A program made the translations under genes and the position numbers. A stretch of 64,000 nt of DNA from an uncultured Alphaproteobacteria bacterium. GTDB taxonomy: Bacteria; Pseudomonadota; Alphaproteobacteria; HIMB59; GCA-002718135. Below the pieces are notes generated by a model that saw nothing but the letters and a program-made list of their open reading frames with translations, had not been told where the DNA came from and made no database searches. Where the stretch lies: NCBI GenBank assembly GCA_902577945.1, contig CACHBB010000004.1, positions 1-64,000 of the forward strand. Reading direction: 5' to 3'. How positions within the stretch are numbered: position 1 is the stretch's first letter; each line of letters starts with the position of its first letter. Below, in pieces: positions 31,540-39,433 of the stretch.

Positions 31540-32111
31540 TATTTTAACACCTTTGATGTTCGTGGCAGACAGAAAAAATCATCTTTACACGTAAGAATTA
31601 AGTCGACACCTCTTGGAAAAATAAAATTATTATTTTGCCATTGAGATTGAAAATTTTTAGGTAAATTAGTTGGGGATATTGATTTTGTTTTTTCAATACC
31701 AGGACCTTCAATTATTAATTCTTCACCGTTAATCAGATCTTCAACTTCAATAATTATCGTGGATGAGTTGTCAGGATATTCATCTGAGCCAAGATTAAAA
31801 TTTTCAATATTAAATTCCTTATTTTGAATAATTGCAAAGTCACAATGATTAGATTTTTCTATACAATTTGCATTTGTGTTGAATGTTATAAAGTTTTGTA
31901 TTTTTGATATCTTTTCAGAATCTATAAAAATTTTAGTATCAATATCAAATAACGTAAAAATAATATTAGCTGTTGAAGAATAAAGAACATTATCTGTTTC
32001 AAGATTTTCTGGAACTGTGAATATAGATCCAGGAAAAGAGGTTGCTTTTAAAATTGTTCTAAACATATTTTGTGATGAATGTGTTTGATCTTGATATCCA
32101 ATATATTCCAT
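31539..32111 (-). CDS. phnH: C-P lyase core subunit PhnH
   Basis: FRTILKATSFPGS..., LEIEGPGIE-like LIIEGPGIEKTKSISP, FPRGVDLILTCKDDFFCLPRTSKV; operon position. Confidence 0.9.
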   Translation of the reverse strand: MEYIGYQDQTHSSQNMFRTILKATSFPGSIFTVPENLETDNVLYSSTANIIFTLFDIDTKIFIDSEKISKIQNFITFNTNANCIEKSNHCDFAIIQNKEFNIENFNLGSDEYPDNSSTIIIEVEDLINGEELIIEGPGIEKTKSISPTNLPKNFQSQWQNNNFIFPRGVDLILTCKDDFFCLPRTSKVLK

Positions 32112-32551
32112 TATCCATCACCTCTCACTAGTGTAAAGAAATCAACTTTTGATGAGTTACTTTCATTAATAATGTGATTTTCTTTTTTATTAATTTTATC
32201 TTTTAAATCTAAAATCATACTTTGAAGTTTAGAATAATAATTATTATCTTGCATTAAAGCATCTAAAACTGCTGCATACTCAGCTCTAATTTTATCTCTA
32301 CCTAGATGATACGAATAACCAGTTGTTCCTTCTTCTAATTTTATGACACATTTAGTTAATGTTGCTTCGCCTAGATTATAAGGATCTCCATTACCTCCTA
32401 ATCTTGCCCTTATCATGATCGACCCAACATTTGGTCCGTAAATTATTTTATAATCTTTAGTATAATTTATATTTTCAATACAATTTTTTAAATCTATTGT
32501 TTCTGTTTTTGACAAAATAGAAATCCAATCTTTTCTTTGTATTTCAGACAT
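32111..32551 (-). CDS. phnG: C-P lyase core subunit PhnG
   Basis: YGPNVGSIMIRARLGGNGDPYNLGEATLTKCVIKLEEGTTGYSYHLGRDKIRAEYAAVLDAL. Confidence 0.95.
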   Translation of the reverse strand: MSEIQRKDWISILSKTETIDLKNCIENINYTKDYKIIYGPNVGSIMIRARLGGNGDPYNLGEATLTKCVIKLEEGTTGYSYHLGRDKIRAEYAAVLDALMQDNNYYSKLQSMILDLKDKINKKENHIINESNSSKVDFFTLVRGDG

Positions 32552-32552
32552 T

Positions 32553-32801
32553 TTATTTTGCTCTTAAATCTTGATTTGAACTTGAAAATGAACCAAGAGG
32601 AGTAATAATATTTCTTTTGTTATGTTCATTAAAAGTACTTATTAAATCTAAATGTTGAAGAGACTCACATAATTGATCATCTGTTAGTTGCTCAGCTTTA
32701 ATATTATTCGTCACTAAATCAGTAAGTAATTTATTTACTTCATTTGATTTAGCATGAATTAAAGAAGGGAATATTAAAAGAAAAAATAAAAAAAGTTTCA
32801 T
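32553..32801 (-). CDS. small secreted protein heading the phn operon
   Basis: 82 aa with signal peptide MKLFLFFLLIFPSLIHA; stop TAA lies 1 nt from the phnG ATG, implying co-transcription. Confidence 0.65.
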   Translation of the reverse strand: MKLFLFFLLIFPSLIHAKSNEVNKLLTDLVTNNIKAEQLTDDQLCESLQHLDLISTFNEHNKRNIITPLGSFSSSNQDLRAK

Positions 32802-32856
32802 TTAAATTGATTTTTTATACTAAGTTATTTAATTTATTAATACGCTTCTTAATTAA

Positions 32857-32877
32857 AAGCACCCTAATAGAGTGCTT
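32857..32877 (-). terminator. Rho-independent-like terminator of the GYD-domain gene
   Basis: AAGCAC / GTGCTT stem followed on the minus strand by TTTTAATT, directly downstream of the 32884 stop. Confidence 0.6.
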
Positions 32878-32883
32878 CATGAA

Positions 32884-33201
32884 TTATGCAGTAGGAGGAG
32901 AAAAATCAACTTTATTTCCCATTTCCCTTACTTTGTTTAAATCAACAGACTCTAAAGTAACTGCCTCGGTAAGAGTTCCTGCTGCTTTTGCTTTTAATGC
33001 ACATGCAGCCATACTTTCAAATGAGTCTGCTTCAGTAATCATGACAAAATCATACTGCCCTCTTGTTATATGATAATCAATTAATTTGCCCCCAACACTG
33101 CTAACCATTTTTTCCATAGCTTCTTTTCTGTCTGAGTCTCCATTAATGATACCATCTGCACCTTTTTGGGAATAAATACCTAATGATATAAAAATTGACA
33201 T
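32884..33201 (-). CDS. GYD domain-containing protein
   Basis: MSIFISLGIYSQKGADGI...GGKLIDYHITRGQYDFVMITEADSFESMAACALKAKAAGTLTEAVTLESVD. Confidence 0.8.
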   Translation of the reverse strand: MSIFISLGIYSQKGADGIINGDSDRKEAMEKMVSSVGGKLIDYHITRGQYDFVMITEADSFESMAACALKAKAAGTLTEAVTLESVDLNKVREMGNKVDFSPPTA

Positions 33202-33435
33202 TTAATAATCTCCTTTCAATTTAATTATAAATTATGATAGAATTTTTATTAAAAATTTATGAAGATCAACAATCTTTTTATTAATAAACCTAAAAGGTTT
33301 GAATAACTATTCGTCAATATTTATTATTTTTTATTAATAATATTATTTTTACTTAACTTAATTATTATTCAATAATAGAATATTCATAAAATTGTAAAAT
33401 TTTAATCTTAGGTTTTAAAAAGCAAAAGGAGATTT

Positions 33436-33756
33436 ATGTTATTTGAAAAATTACAAAAAGCATTTGAAGAAAAAGATGCAAAAGCTCACAGAGCTCTTTT
33501 CCATGAAGATCATGAATTTATTAGCCATAAGCAAAATAAAGTTTTTAAAAAAAGTGAAGGAAGCGAGGAGCAAACTTTAGAAATGTTTAATAATATTACT
33601 GAAGATAAAGTTCGTTGTATTTATGAAAATGATGAAATTTTAGTTACACATCGCTTTAATACTTATGCATCTGGCGATAAAGAAGCTTTAATGATGGTTG
33701 CATTAAAAAAAGATGGATTAATATGGAGAACAGAGACTGGTGCCACAGAAATGTGA
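33436..33756 (+). CDS. SnoaL/NTF2-like protein
   Basis: Short alpha+beta protein with KAFEEKDAKAHRALFHEDHEFISH; RBS AAAGGAG upstream. Confidence 0.6.
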   Translation: MLFEKLQKAFEEKDAKAHRALFHEDHEFISHKQNKVFKKSEGSEEQTLEMFNNITEDKVRCIYENDEILVTHRFNTYASGDKEALMMVALKKDGLIWRTETGATEM

Positions 33757-33785
33757 ATAAATTTTAATTTTATAAGGAGATAATT

Positions 33786-34130
33786 ATGAATTTAGGAGAA
33801 AAATTTGCTGAAGTATTTTTTAATTACACTGGTGAAACAAATGATGAAACACTTTCTTCTCTATTAGCAGATGATTTTATTTGGGAAACTATAACAAAAG
33901 CAAGGATTAATGATAAAATTTATGAAAACAAAGAAGAAACATTAAATACACTTGCACAAATTAAATCACCTCCTGATTGGAAAATTTTTTATAGTACTGA
34001 TGAAATACTAGTTGCATCATTACAAACAATTGCTCCAACAGATAATACTAAAAGAGGATTAATCGTTTCAGTTTTATTTGAAAAAGGTAAAGCAATTAAA
34101 ATGATTTCAGCAAATGGAGATGGAATATAA
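33786..34130 (+). CDS. SnoaL/NTF2-like protein (second copy)
   Basis: LSSLLADDFIWETI...; same size class and adjacent to 33436-33756; RBS AAGGAG. Confidence 0.55.
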   Translation: MNLGEKFAEVFFNYTGETNDETLSSLLADDFIWETITKARINDKIYENKEETLNTLAQIKSPPDWKIFYSTDEILVASLQTIAPTDNTKRGLIVSVLFEKGKAIKMISANGDGI

Positions 34131-34152
34131 ACATTAAATATTAGGAATTCTT

Positions 34153-34422
34153 ATGAAAATTATTATGAATGTTAAATTAAAAGAAGGTTATGAAAAATGG
34201 AAAAATCTTTTTCTCAGTGTCGATACACATAGAGAAAAGTATGGAATAAAAGTTTTAGCATATGGCCATCCAAAAGATAATGAAAATAAAATTTATCAAG
34301 TTTTAGAGATTGAATCGATGGAAAAAATGCAAGAAGCAATGAAAGATCCAGAATTAGCAAAACTTAGAACTGAGGCTGGTGTTGATTTGGATAGTCAAGA
34401 AATTGTTTTTTTAGTTGAGTAG
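34153..34422 (+). CDS. small uncharacterised protein (possible ferredoxin-like fold)
   Basis: MKIIMNVKLKEGYEKWKNLFLSVDTHREKYGIKVLAYGHPKDNENKIYQVLEIESMEKMQEAMKDPELAKLRTEAGVDLDSQEIVFLVE. Confidence 0.55.
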   Translation: MKIIMNVKLKEGYEKWKNLFLSVDTHREKYGIKVLAYGHPKDNENKIYQVLEIESMEKMQEAMKDPELAKLRTEAGVDLDSQEIVFLVE

Positions 34423-34431
34423 GTTTTAATT
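34386..34431 (+). repeat. 46-bp direct repeat, copy 1 (end of ORF 34153-34422 and 3' flank)
   Basis: 41/46 identical to 36204-36249. Confidence 0.85.
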
Positions 34432-34460
34432 TTATAGAAAAAGATACGGTATGAATTAAA

Positions 34461-34466
34461 TATAAT
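34461..34466 (+). promoter_or_regulatory. -10-like TATAAT upstream of the alkB-like gene
   Basis: Consensus TATAAT 17 nt before the ATG; the same TATAATTAAA lies at 36261 in the duplicated segment. Confidence 0.45.
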
Positions 34467-34482
34467 TAAAGACTTCTTCACT

Positions 34483-35526
34483 ATGGAAGCTTTTTTTTAT
34501 ATTATTATTTTAATATTAATGATTTTTTATCTTGTAACACCGCTGATATTGATTTTTTCAAGCTCTTTAGGCTTAATTATTGACCCTTTCTGGTCTATTT
34601 CACCATTTGTTTGGGTATTTATTCTAGTTCCCATTATTGATTTAGTTTTACCTTATTTAAATAAGCAAGATGTCGATTTAGAAGAAAATATATTCCATAA
34701 TTTTTCTATTTTGATTGTTCTTCCTTGTATTTTATTTCTAATAATTTTTGGTTTAATTGTTGTATCTAATCCTTCAATAACATTTTTAACTGCTGCTGCT
34801 TTAGGTGCAGCTGTTGGTATGTCAGGTGGTTCAATTGGTATTACAACAGCCCATGAGCTAATTCATCGACAAAATAAATATATGCGAGGTATTGGTGTGT
34901 TATTATTAATTGTATGTTGCTATGGTCATTTTCGCATAGAGCATATTTATGGTCATCACCGAAATGTTGCTACTAAAGAAGATCCAGCTACTGCTAGAAG
35001 AGGTGAAAATTTTTATTTTTATTTTGTTCGCTGTGTTATTAATAGTGTCATCTCTTCATGGAATATTGAAAAAAATATACTTTTAAAAAGAAATATAAAT
35101 TTATTAAATATTCGAAACAGAATGTTGCATTATTTCGTATTAGAATTTTTATTTTTAATAATTTCTTTTTATATTGCTGGTATAAATGGACTAGTATTTG
35201 TTTTGTTTCACTCTTTTATTTCAATACTATTACTTGAGCTTGTTAATTACATTCAACATTATGGTTTAGAAAGAAAAATGGAAAATGGTAAATATGAAAA
35301 ATTTACTGATCATCACTCATGGAATAGTCGTCATATATCCGCTAACTGGTCTACATTCAATTTAGGCCTGCATGCAGAACACCATCATAGAGCATCAAAA
35401 CACTATCCTCTTTTATCACAAGAAGAAAAATCAGTAGAAATGCCTGCCAACTATTCCATAATGTTAATAATGGCTTTAATTCCACCTTTATGGTTTTTTG
35501 TAATGGATAAAAAAATACATAATTAA
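34483..35526 (+). CDS. alkB: AlkB-like membrane di-iron hydroxylase (alkane 1-monooxygenase family)
   Basis: His motifs HELIHR, EHIYGHHRNVATKEDPATARRGE, NYIQHYGLER, LGLHAEHHHRASKHYPLL. Confidence 0.88.
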   Translation: MEAFFYIIILILMIFYLVTPLILIFSSSLGLIIDPFWSISPFVWVFILVPIIDLVLPYLNKQDVDLEENIFHNFSILIVLPCILFLIIFGLIVVSNPSITFLTAAALGAAVGMSGGSIGITTAHELIHRQNKYMRGIGVLLLIVCCYGHFRIEHIYGHHRNVATKEDPATARRGENFYFYFVRCVINSVISSWNIEKNILLKRNINLLNIRNRMLHYFVLEFLFLIISFYIAGINGLVFVLFHSFISILLLELVNYIQHYGLERKMENGKYEKFTDHHSWNSRHISANWSTFNLGLHAEHHHRASKHYPLLSQEEKSVEMPANYSIMLIMALIPPLWFFVMDKKIHN

Positions 35527-35549
35527 ATTACTATAGAAAACAATAAATA

Positions 35550-35575
35550 AGCGGGAAATTAATCCCGCTTTTATT
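35550..35575 (+). terminator. Rho-independent terminator after alkB-like gene
   Basis: AGCGGGA-AATTAA-TCCCGCT followed by TTTATTTT. Confidence 0.8.
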
Positions 35576-35614
35576 TTAATTAAAACAAGCGGCTATTAAA
35601 ACGTTTGATATATA

Positions 35615-36046
35615 TTAATACCCCTCAAATATTGTTCTAATAATAATTAAAATTAATCCAACTAATGGGAACATAACTCCTCTAATATTAGGAGTAATTC
35701 CATAATTATTTACAAGATTAAAGTACCTAACTAATGAACTAATTAAAGCTATTGCAAAAAGCATAAATAAAAATGAATACCAAAACTTATATTGTACTAC
35801 ATTTTCTTCATAAGTATTCCCAGTAACATCAAAAGTTAATAATATTGACATTAATAACATTGTTAAAAAAACAGCACCTAAAGGGCCTCTAAAAACTAAC
35901 TTGGGTTCTTCATTTGAAAAACCTAATTCATTAAAAAATTTATTATTAAAATAAAACTGATAAATAATAAATAAATTAAAAAGCATAAATAAAACATGGA
36001 ATGTAAATGCCATTGTTCCTCCAGCCTCTAAAATATATTGGGCCAT
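35615..36046 (-). CDS. small membrane protein, paralogous to 48996-49397
   Basis: About 4 TM segments; EAGGTMAFTFHVLFMLFNLF...FNNKFFNELGF...RGPLGAVFLTMLLM aligns with the 48996 protein. Confidence 0.6.
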   Translation of the reverse strand: MAQYILEAGGTMAFTFHVLFMLFNLFIIYQFYFNNKFFNELGFSNEEPKLVFRGPLGAVFLTMLLMSILLTFDVTGNTYEENVVQYKFWYSFLFMLFAIALISSLVRYFNLVNNYGITPNIRGVMFPLVGLILIIIRTIFEGY

Positions 36047-36203
36047 AAAATCTCCTTTTTTAAAATAATTATAAAATTAATGATGATTCTTAATAAAAAA
36101 CTATTAAAAAATTATGAATAAAAATATTTTAATCTAATTTAATTGCTGTTGAGAGTTATACTCTAGTTTTTGTACAGAAATTTCTAAATTTTCTATTAAA
36201 TCA

Positions 36204-36249
36204 TTTAGATAGCCAAGAAATAGTTTTTTTAGTTGAGTAGATTATAATT
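36204..36249 (+). repeat. 46-bp direct repeat, copy 2 (displaced gene tail)
   Basis: Encodes LDSQEIVFLVE* in one frame, identical to the C-terminus of ORF 34153-34422; 41/46 nt identity. Confidence 0.85.
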
Positions 36250-36260
36250 AAAAAATAGAA

Positions 36261-36309
36261 TATAATTAAACGGGGTATAAAGCCCTCTCCACTGAGGGAG
36301 TTTTGCCCC
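36261..36309 (+). promoter_or_regulatory. TATAAT -10 element plus structured short leader hairpin sequestering the Shine-Dalgarno
   Basis: TATAAT 36261-36266; GGGG(36272-75)/CCCC(36306-09) outer stem and CCCTC(36283-87)/GAGGG(36294-98) inner stem; the 3' arm contains the SD-like GAGGGAG before ATG 36310. Confidence 0.55.
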
Positions 36310-37170
36310 ATGATAAATATGAAAATACAAGAAGAAAATATTAGTTATTTTATTAATCTTGATAAATTTCCTATACACGAACCTCAAAGTTCAAAATATC
36401 AAACAATTGTAAAAGAAGCACGTGAAGCACTAGATTATGATGGTTGCTATGTTTTGAAATCCATTGTTAATTCAAATGCAATTAAAGATATGCAACATGA
36501 AGCATCAAGTATTGAGAGTTTTGCGCATTATACATCTAATAAAGTAAATGTTTACTTTAGTAAGGATGATCCATCGTATCCTAAAGACCATCCACGTCGT
36601 TTTTTTATGGAAAGAAGTAACGGATTTGTTTCAGGTGATAAATTTCCAGAAAAATCCAAGATAAAAGATTTATATTATTCTGAAATACTAAAAAACTTTA
36701 TTGCAGATTGTTTGGAAGTAAAAATGTATCACTATGCTGATCCTTTAGCTTCGCTAACAATAAATGTAAATAAACCAGGTGATCGTTTTTCTTGGCATTA
36801 CGATACAAATGAATTTACTGTCACTATGCTTGTGCAAGATTGTGATAAAGGAGGTATATTTCAATACGTACCAAGTATTAGAAATAAAGATGATGAATGT
36901 TATGATGAAGTTCAAAAACTTCTTCATGGAGATACCTCAAAGATAAAAGAAATAAAACTTAATGAAGGTGATCTTCAATTATTTAAGGGTCGCTATGCAC
37001 TTCACCGAGCAACTAGAGCAGAAGGAAATAAAACAAGAAATTTAGTTGTATTCACATACACTGAAAAAGAAAACGTTATTGGCTCTACTTATAGAACAGA
37101 AGAGCTCTACGGCAAAACTCTTGACGTTCATAAACAGACAAAAGTTAGAAGTGATAATTTAACAGATTAA
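36310..37170 (+). CDS. 2-oxoglutarate/Fe(II)-dependent oxygenase (HalD/BesD/ArpA-like family)
   Basis: HxD facial triad WHYDTNEFTVTMLVQD, distal His/Arg ALHRATRAEGNKTRNLVVFTYTE. Confidence 0.72.
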   Translation: MINMKIQEENISYFINLDKFPIHEPQSSKYQTIVKEAREALDYDGCYVLKSIVNSNAIKDMQHEASSIESFAHYTSNKVNVYFSKDDPSYPKDHPRRFFMERSNGFVSGDKFPEKSKIKDLYYSEILKNFIADCLEVKMYHYADPLASLTINVNKPGDRFSWHYDTNEFTVTMLVQDCDKGGIFQYVPSIRNKDDECYDEVQKLLHGDTSKIKEIKLNEGDLQLFKGRYALHRATRAEGNKTRNLVVFTYTEKENVIGSTYRTEELYGKTLDVHKQTKVRSDNLTD

Positions 37171-37174
37171 AATT

Positions 37175-38107
37175 ATGAAAAAAATTGGAATGATTGGTCT
37201 TGGAAATATGGGAAGTGCAGTTGCACGGAATATTCAAAGAGCTAAATACCCTCTTTATGTTTATGATATTAACAAAGAAGCTGGAAAAAATGTAATAAAT
37301 AATGGTGGTATAGTTACTAACTCTCCAAAAGAACTTTTAAATGATGTTGATATAGTTGTTTCAATGGTTTTTGGACCAAAAGAAATTGAGGATGTTTTAA
37401 AGGGTGAAAATGGTATGCTCCAAACATCTTGCAAAGATAAAATTTGGATAGATTTAACAACTAGCTCCCCTACTCTTATGAGGAATTTAGCAAATGAATT
37501 TGAAGATGCTGGTGGATATGCAGTAGATGCCCCTGTTACAGGATCATTAGACTCAGCTATTCGCGGAGATATGATAATGTTTGTTGGTGGATCAGAAATT
37601 GCTTTAAAAAAAGCTAAGGAAGTTTTGGATAGAATTGGTAAAACAAGACGAGTGGGAAAATATGGCAATGGATACGTAGCAAAACTTGTTAATAATCAAT
37701 TATGGAAAATTCATGCTTCAGCAATTGGAGAGGCAATGGTCTTAGCTAAAAAAGCAGGTTTAGAACCAGATGTTTGGTGGGAAGTAATGAAAGGTGGTGC
37801 AGCAGATAGCTTTGTTCTTCATCACGATGTGCCATCAATATTTGCTGGTCATTATGATCCATCATTTCGCGTAGAATTAGCTTTAAAGGATTTAGATTTG
37901 ATACAAGAATTAATTAAAGAAAATAATACTAGAGCAGAATTAACTAATGCAGCACACAAAAGATTTAAAGAAGCCAAAGAACGTTACGGTGATGAAGCTG
38001 GAGAAATGACAGTTTGTAAATTAATTGAAGAAGATGGAAATGTTAATTTACAAGTAGATGGTGATTGGGTTGCGCCATGGGAAGTAAAACATCCTAATGA
38101 TACATAG
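37175..38107 (+). CDS. NAD(P)-dependent 3-hydroxyisobutyrate/beta-hydroxyacid dehydrogenase family protein
   Basis: MIGLGNMGSAVARNI (Rossmann), DAPVTGSLDSAIRGDMIMFVGG, GYVAKLVNNQLW. Confidence 0.88.
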   Translation: MKKIGMIGLGNMGSAVARNIQRAKYPLYVYDINKEAGKNVINNGGIVTNSPKELLNDVDIVVSMVFGPKEIEDVLKGENGMLQTSCKDKIWIDLTTSSPTLMRNLANEFEDAGGYAVDAPVTGSLDSAIRGDMIMFVGGSEIALKKAKEVLDRIGKTRRVGKYGNGYVAKLVNNQLWKIHASAIGEAMVLAKKAGLEPDVWWEVMKGGAADSFVLHHDVPSIFAGHYDPSFRVELALKDLDLIQELIKENNTRAELTNAAHKRFKEAKERYGDEAGEMTVCKLIEEDGNVNLQVDGDWVAPWEVKHPNDT

Positions 38108-38110
38108 CTT

Positions 38111-38437
38111 ATGTTATTAACTTATATATTTTTACTTTCAGCTGTTGTCCTAGGAACTGCATCTAATATTTTTGCCAAAGAAGCTTATGGATTTACAAAA
38201 TTATTTCCCTCCTTTTTAAGTGCGTTAACAATAATTCTGTGTATGTATTGTTTATCACAAGTGATGAAAACAATTTCAGCAGGATATACTTATGCTACTT
38301 TTGCTGGACTATGTATTATTGCAACCACAATCCTAGGTATTTTAAGATTTAATCAATGGCCTAATTTATATGCCTTTTTAGGATTAATTTTTATTATTAT
38401 TGGAGTTATATTAGTAAATCTTTTAGGAAAAAATTAA
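38111..38437 (+). CDS. SMR/EamA-like small membrane transporter
   Basis: 108 aa, 4 hydrophobic helices, GTASNIFAKEAYGFTKLFPS, ISAGYTYATFAGLCIIATTILGI. Confidence 0.7.
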   Translation: MLLTYIFLLSAVVLGTASNIFAKEAYGFTKLFPSFLSALTIILCMYCLSQVMKTISAGYTYATFAGLCIIATTILGILRFNQWPNLYAFLGLIFIIIGVILVNLLGKN

Positions 38438-38439
38438 TC

Positions 38440-39375
38440 TTAAGTTCTAAGTGTTGTTTTAGCAACAACTAAAGATTTTTTTCTATTTTCTCTAAAGACT
38501 ATATATATACCACTTGCAACAATAAGAATGATACCAATAAAAGAATAAAAATCTGGCAATTCATCAAAAATAAAAAAACCTAAAATTACCGCAAAAATTA
38601 AATGAACATATTCTGCAGGTGCATTTATTAATGGAGACCCTACTCTATAAGCTGCAATTAAAGACATAATGCCTAAACTTCCTAAAACTCCAATGAATAA
38701 AATAAAGATAACGGTTTGAATGTCATTAAGGATCCAGGGATTATTTAAATTATCAAGAATATTAAAATTTATATCTGAGTTATATATCAAAGCACTAATT
38801 AAAGTTCCTCCAATAAATGAACCTATATAAATATGAAAAGTCTGTTGAAATAACGAATCTTTATCAGAAGTCTTTTTCGCTAATGTCATGGACAGAGCAT
38901 AACTGAACGCTGTAATAATAGGAAATATCATATAGATATTTATATTTGTGAAATCAGGCTTAATAATTAGCAGTGTTCCAGAGAAACCAACGATAATACT
39001 AAATATTCTATTCATACCTATTTCATTTTTTAAAATTAAATAAGAGAATATTGTAATAAAAAAAGGACTAACAAAAAATAAGGCTGTTGCTTCAGCAAGG
39101 CCAATTTTACTTAATGAAATAAAAAATAATAAAAAACCAAAAAAAAATGATATGCCTCTAAAGACAGCAACATAAGGATATGCAGAACTAAAGACAATAT
39201 TCTGTTTTGTATAAAGTAAATAAAAAATTAAAATTAAAGATCCTACTGTTGCTCTGAAAGATAGTATTTGAAGCAATGACAGATCATTAACTGTTAACTT
39301 TATTAAAGTATCGTGGACAATGAACAACAACATTCCAAATATAATCAGTATTAATCCTTTAATATTGTTATTCAT
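38440..39375 (-). CDS. DMT superfamily (EamA) transporter
   Basis: About 10 TM; FRGISFFFGFLLFFISLSKIGLAEATALFFVSPFFITIFSYLIL. Confidence 0.85.
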   Translation of the reverse strand: MNNNIKGLILIIFGMLLFIVHDTLIKLTVNDLSLLQILSFRATVGSLILIFYLLYTKQNIVFSSAYPYVAVFRGISFFFGFLLFFISLSKIGLAEATALFFVSPFFITIFSYLILKNEIGMNRIFSIIVGFSGTLLIIKPDFTNINIYMIFPIITAFSYALSMTLAKKTSDKDSLFQQTFHIYIGSFIGGTLISALIYNSDINFNILDNLNNPWILNDIQTVIFILFIGVLGSLGIMSLIAAYRVGSPLINAPAEYVHLIFAVILGFFIFDELPDFYSFIGIILIVASGIYIVFRENRKKSLVVAKTTLRT

Positions 39376-39433
39376 TAAATAAGGTATTAATACTATTTTT
39401 GTTTTAGAATAAACAAAAAATGGATTTTATAAG

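Noticed and set aside
32807-33073. ORF antisense to the GYD-domain gene
   Set aside because: Overlaps the better supported GYD CDS and its terminator.
36132-36240. Complete duplicated copy of ORF 34153-34422
   Set aside because: Only the last 11 codons and the flank match; the in-frame sequence upstream is unrelated to the rest of the protein.
37261-37668. 135-aa ORF antisense to the 3-hydroxyisobutyrate-dehydrogenase-like gene
   Set aside because: Opposite strand fully explained by a conserved Rossmann dehydrogenase.
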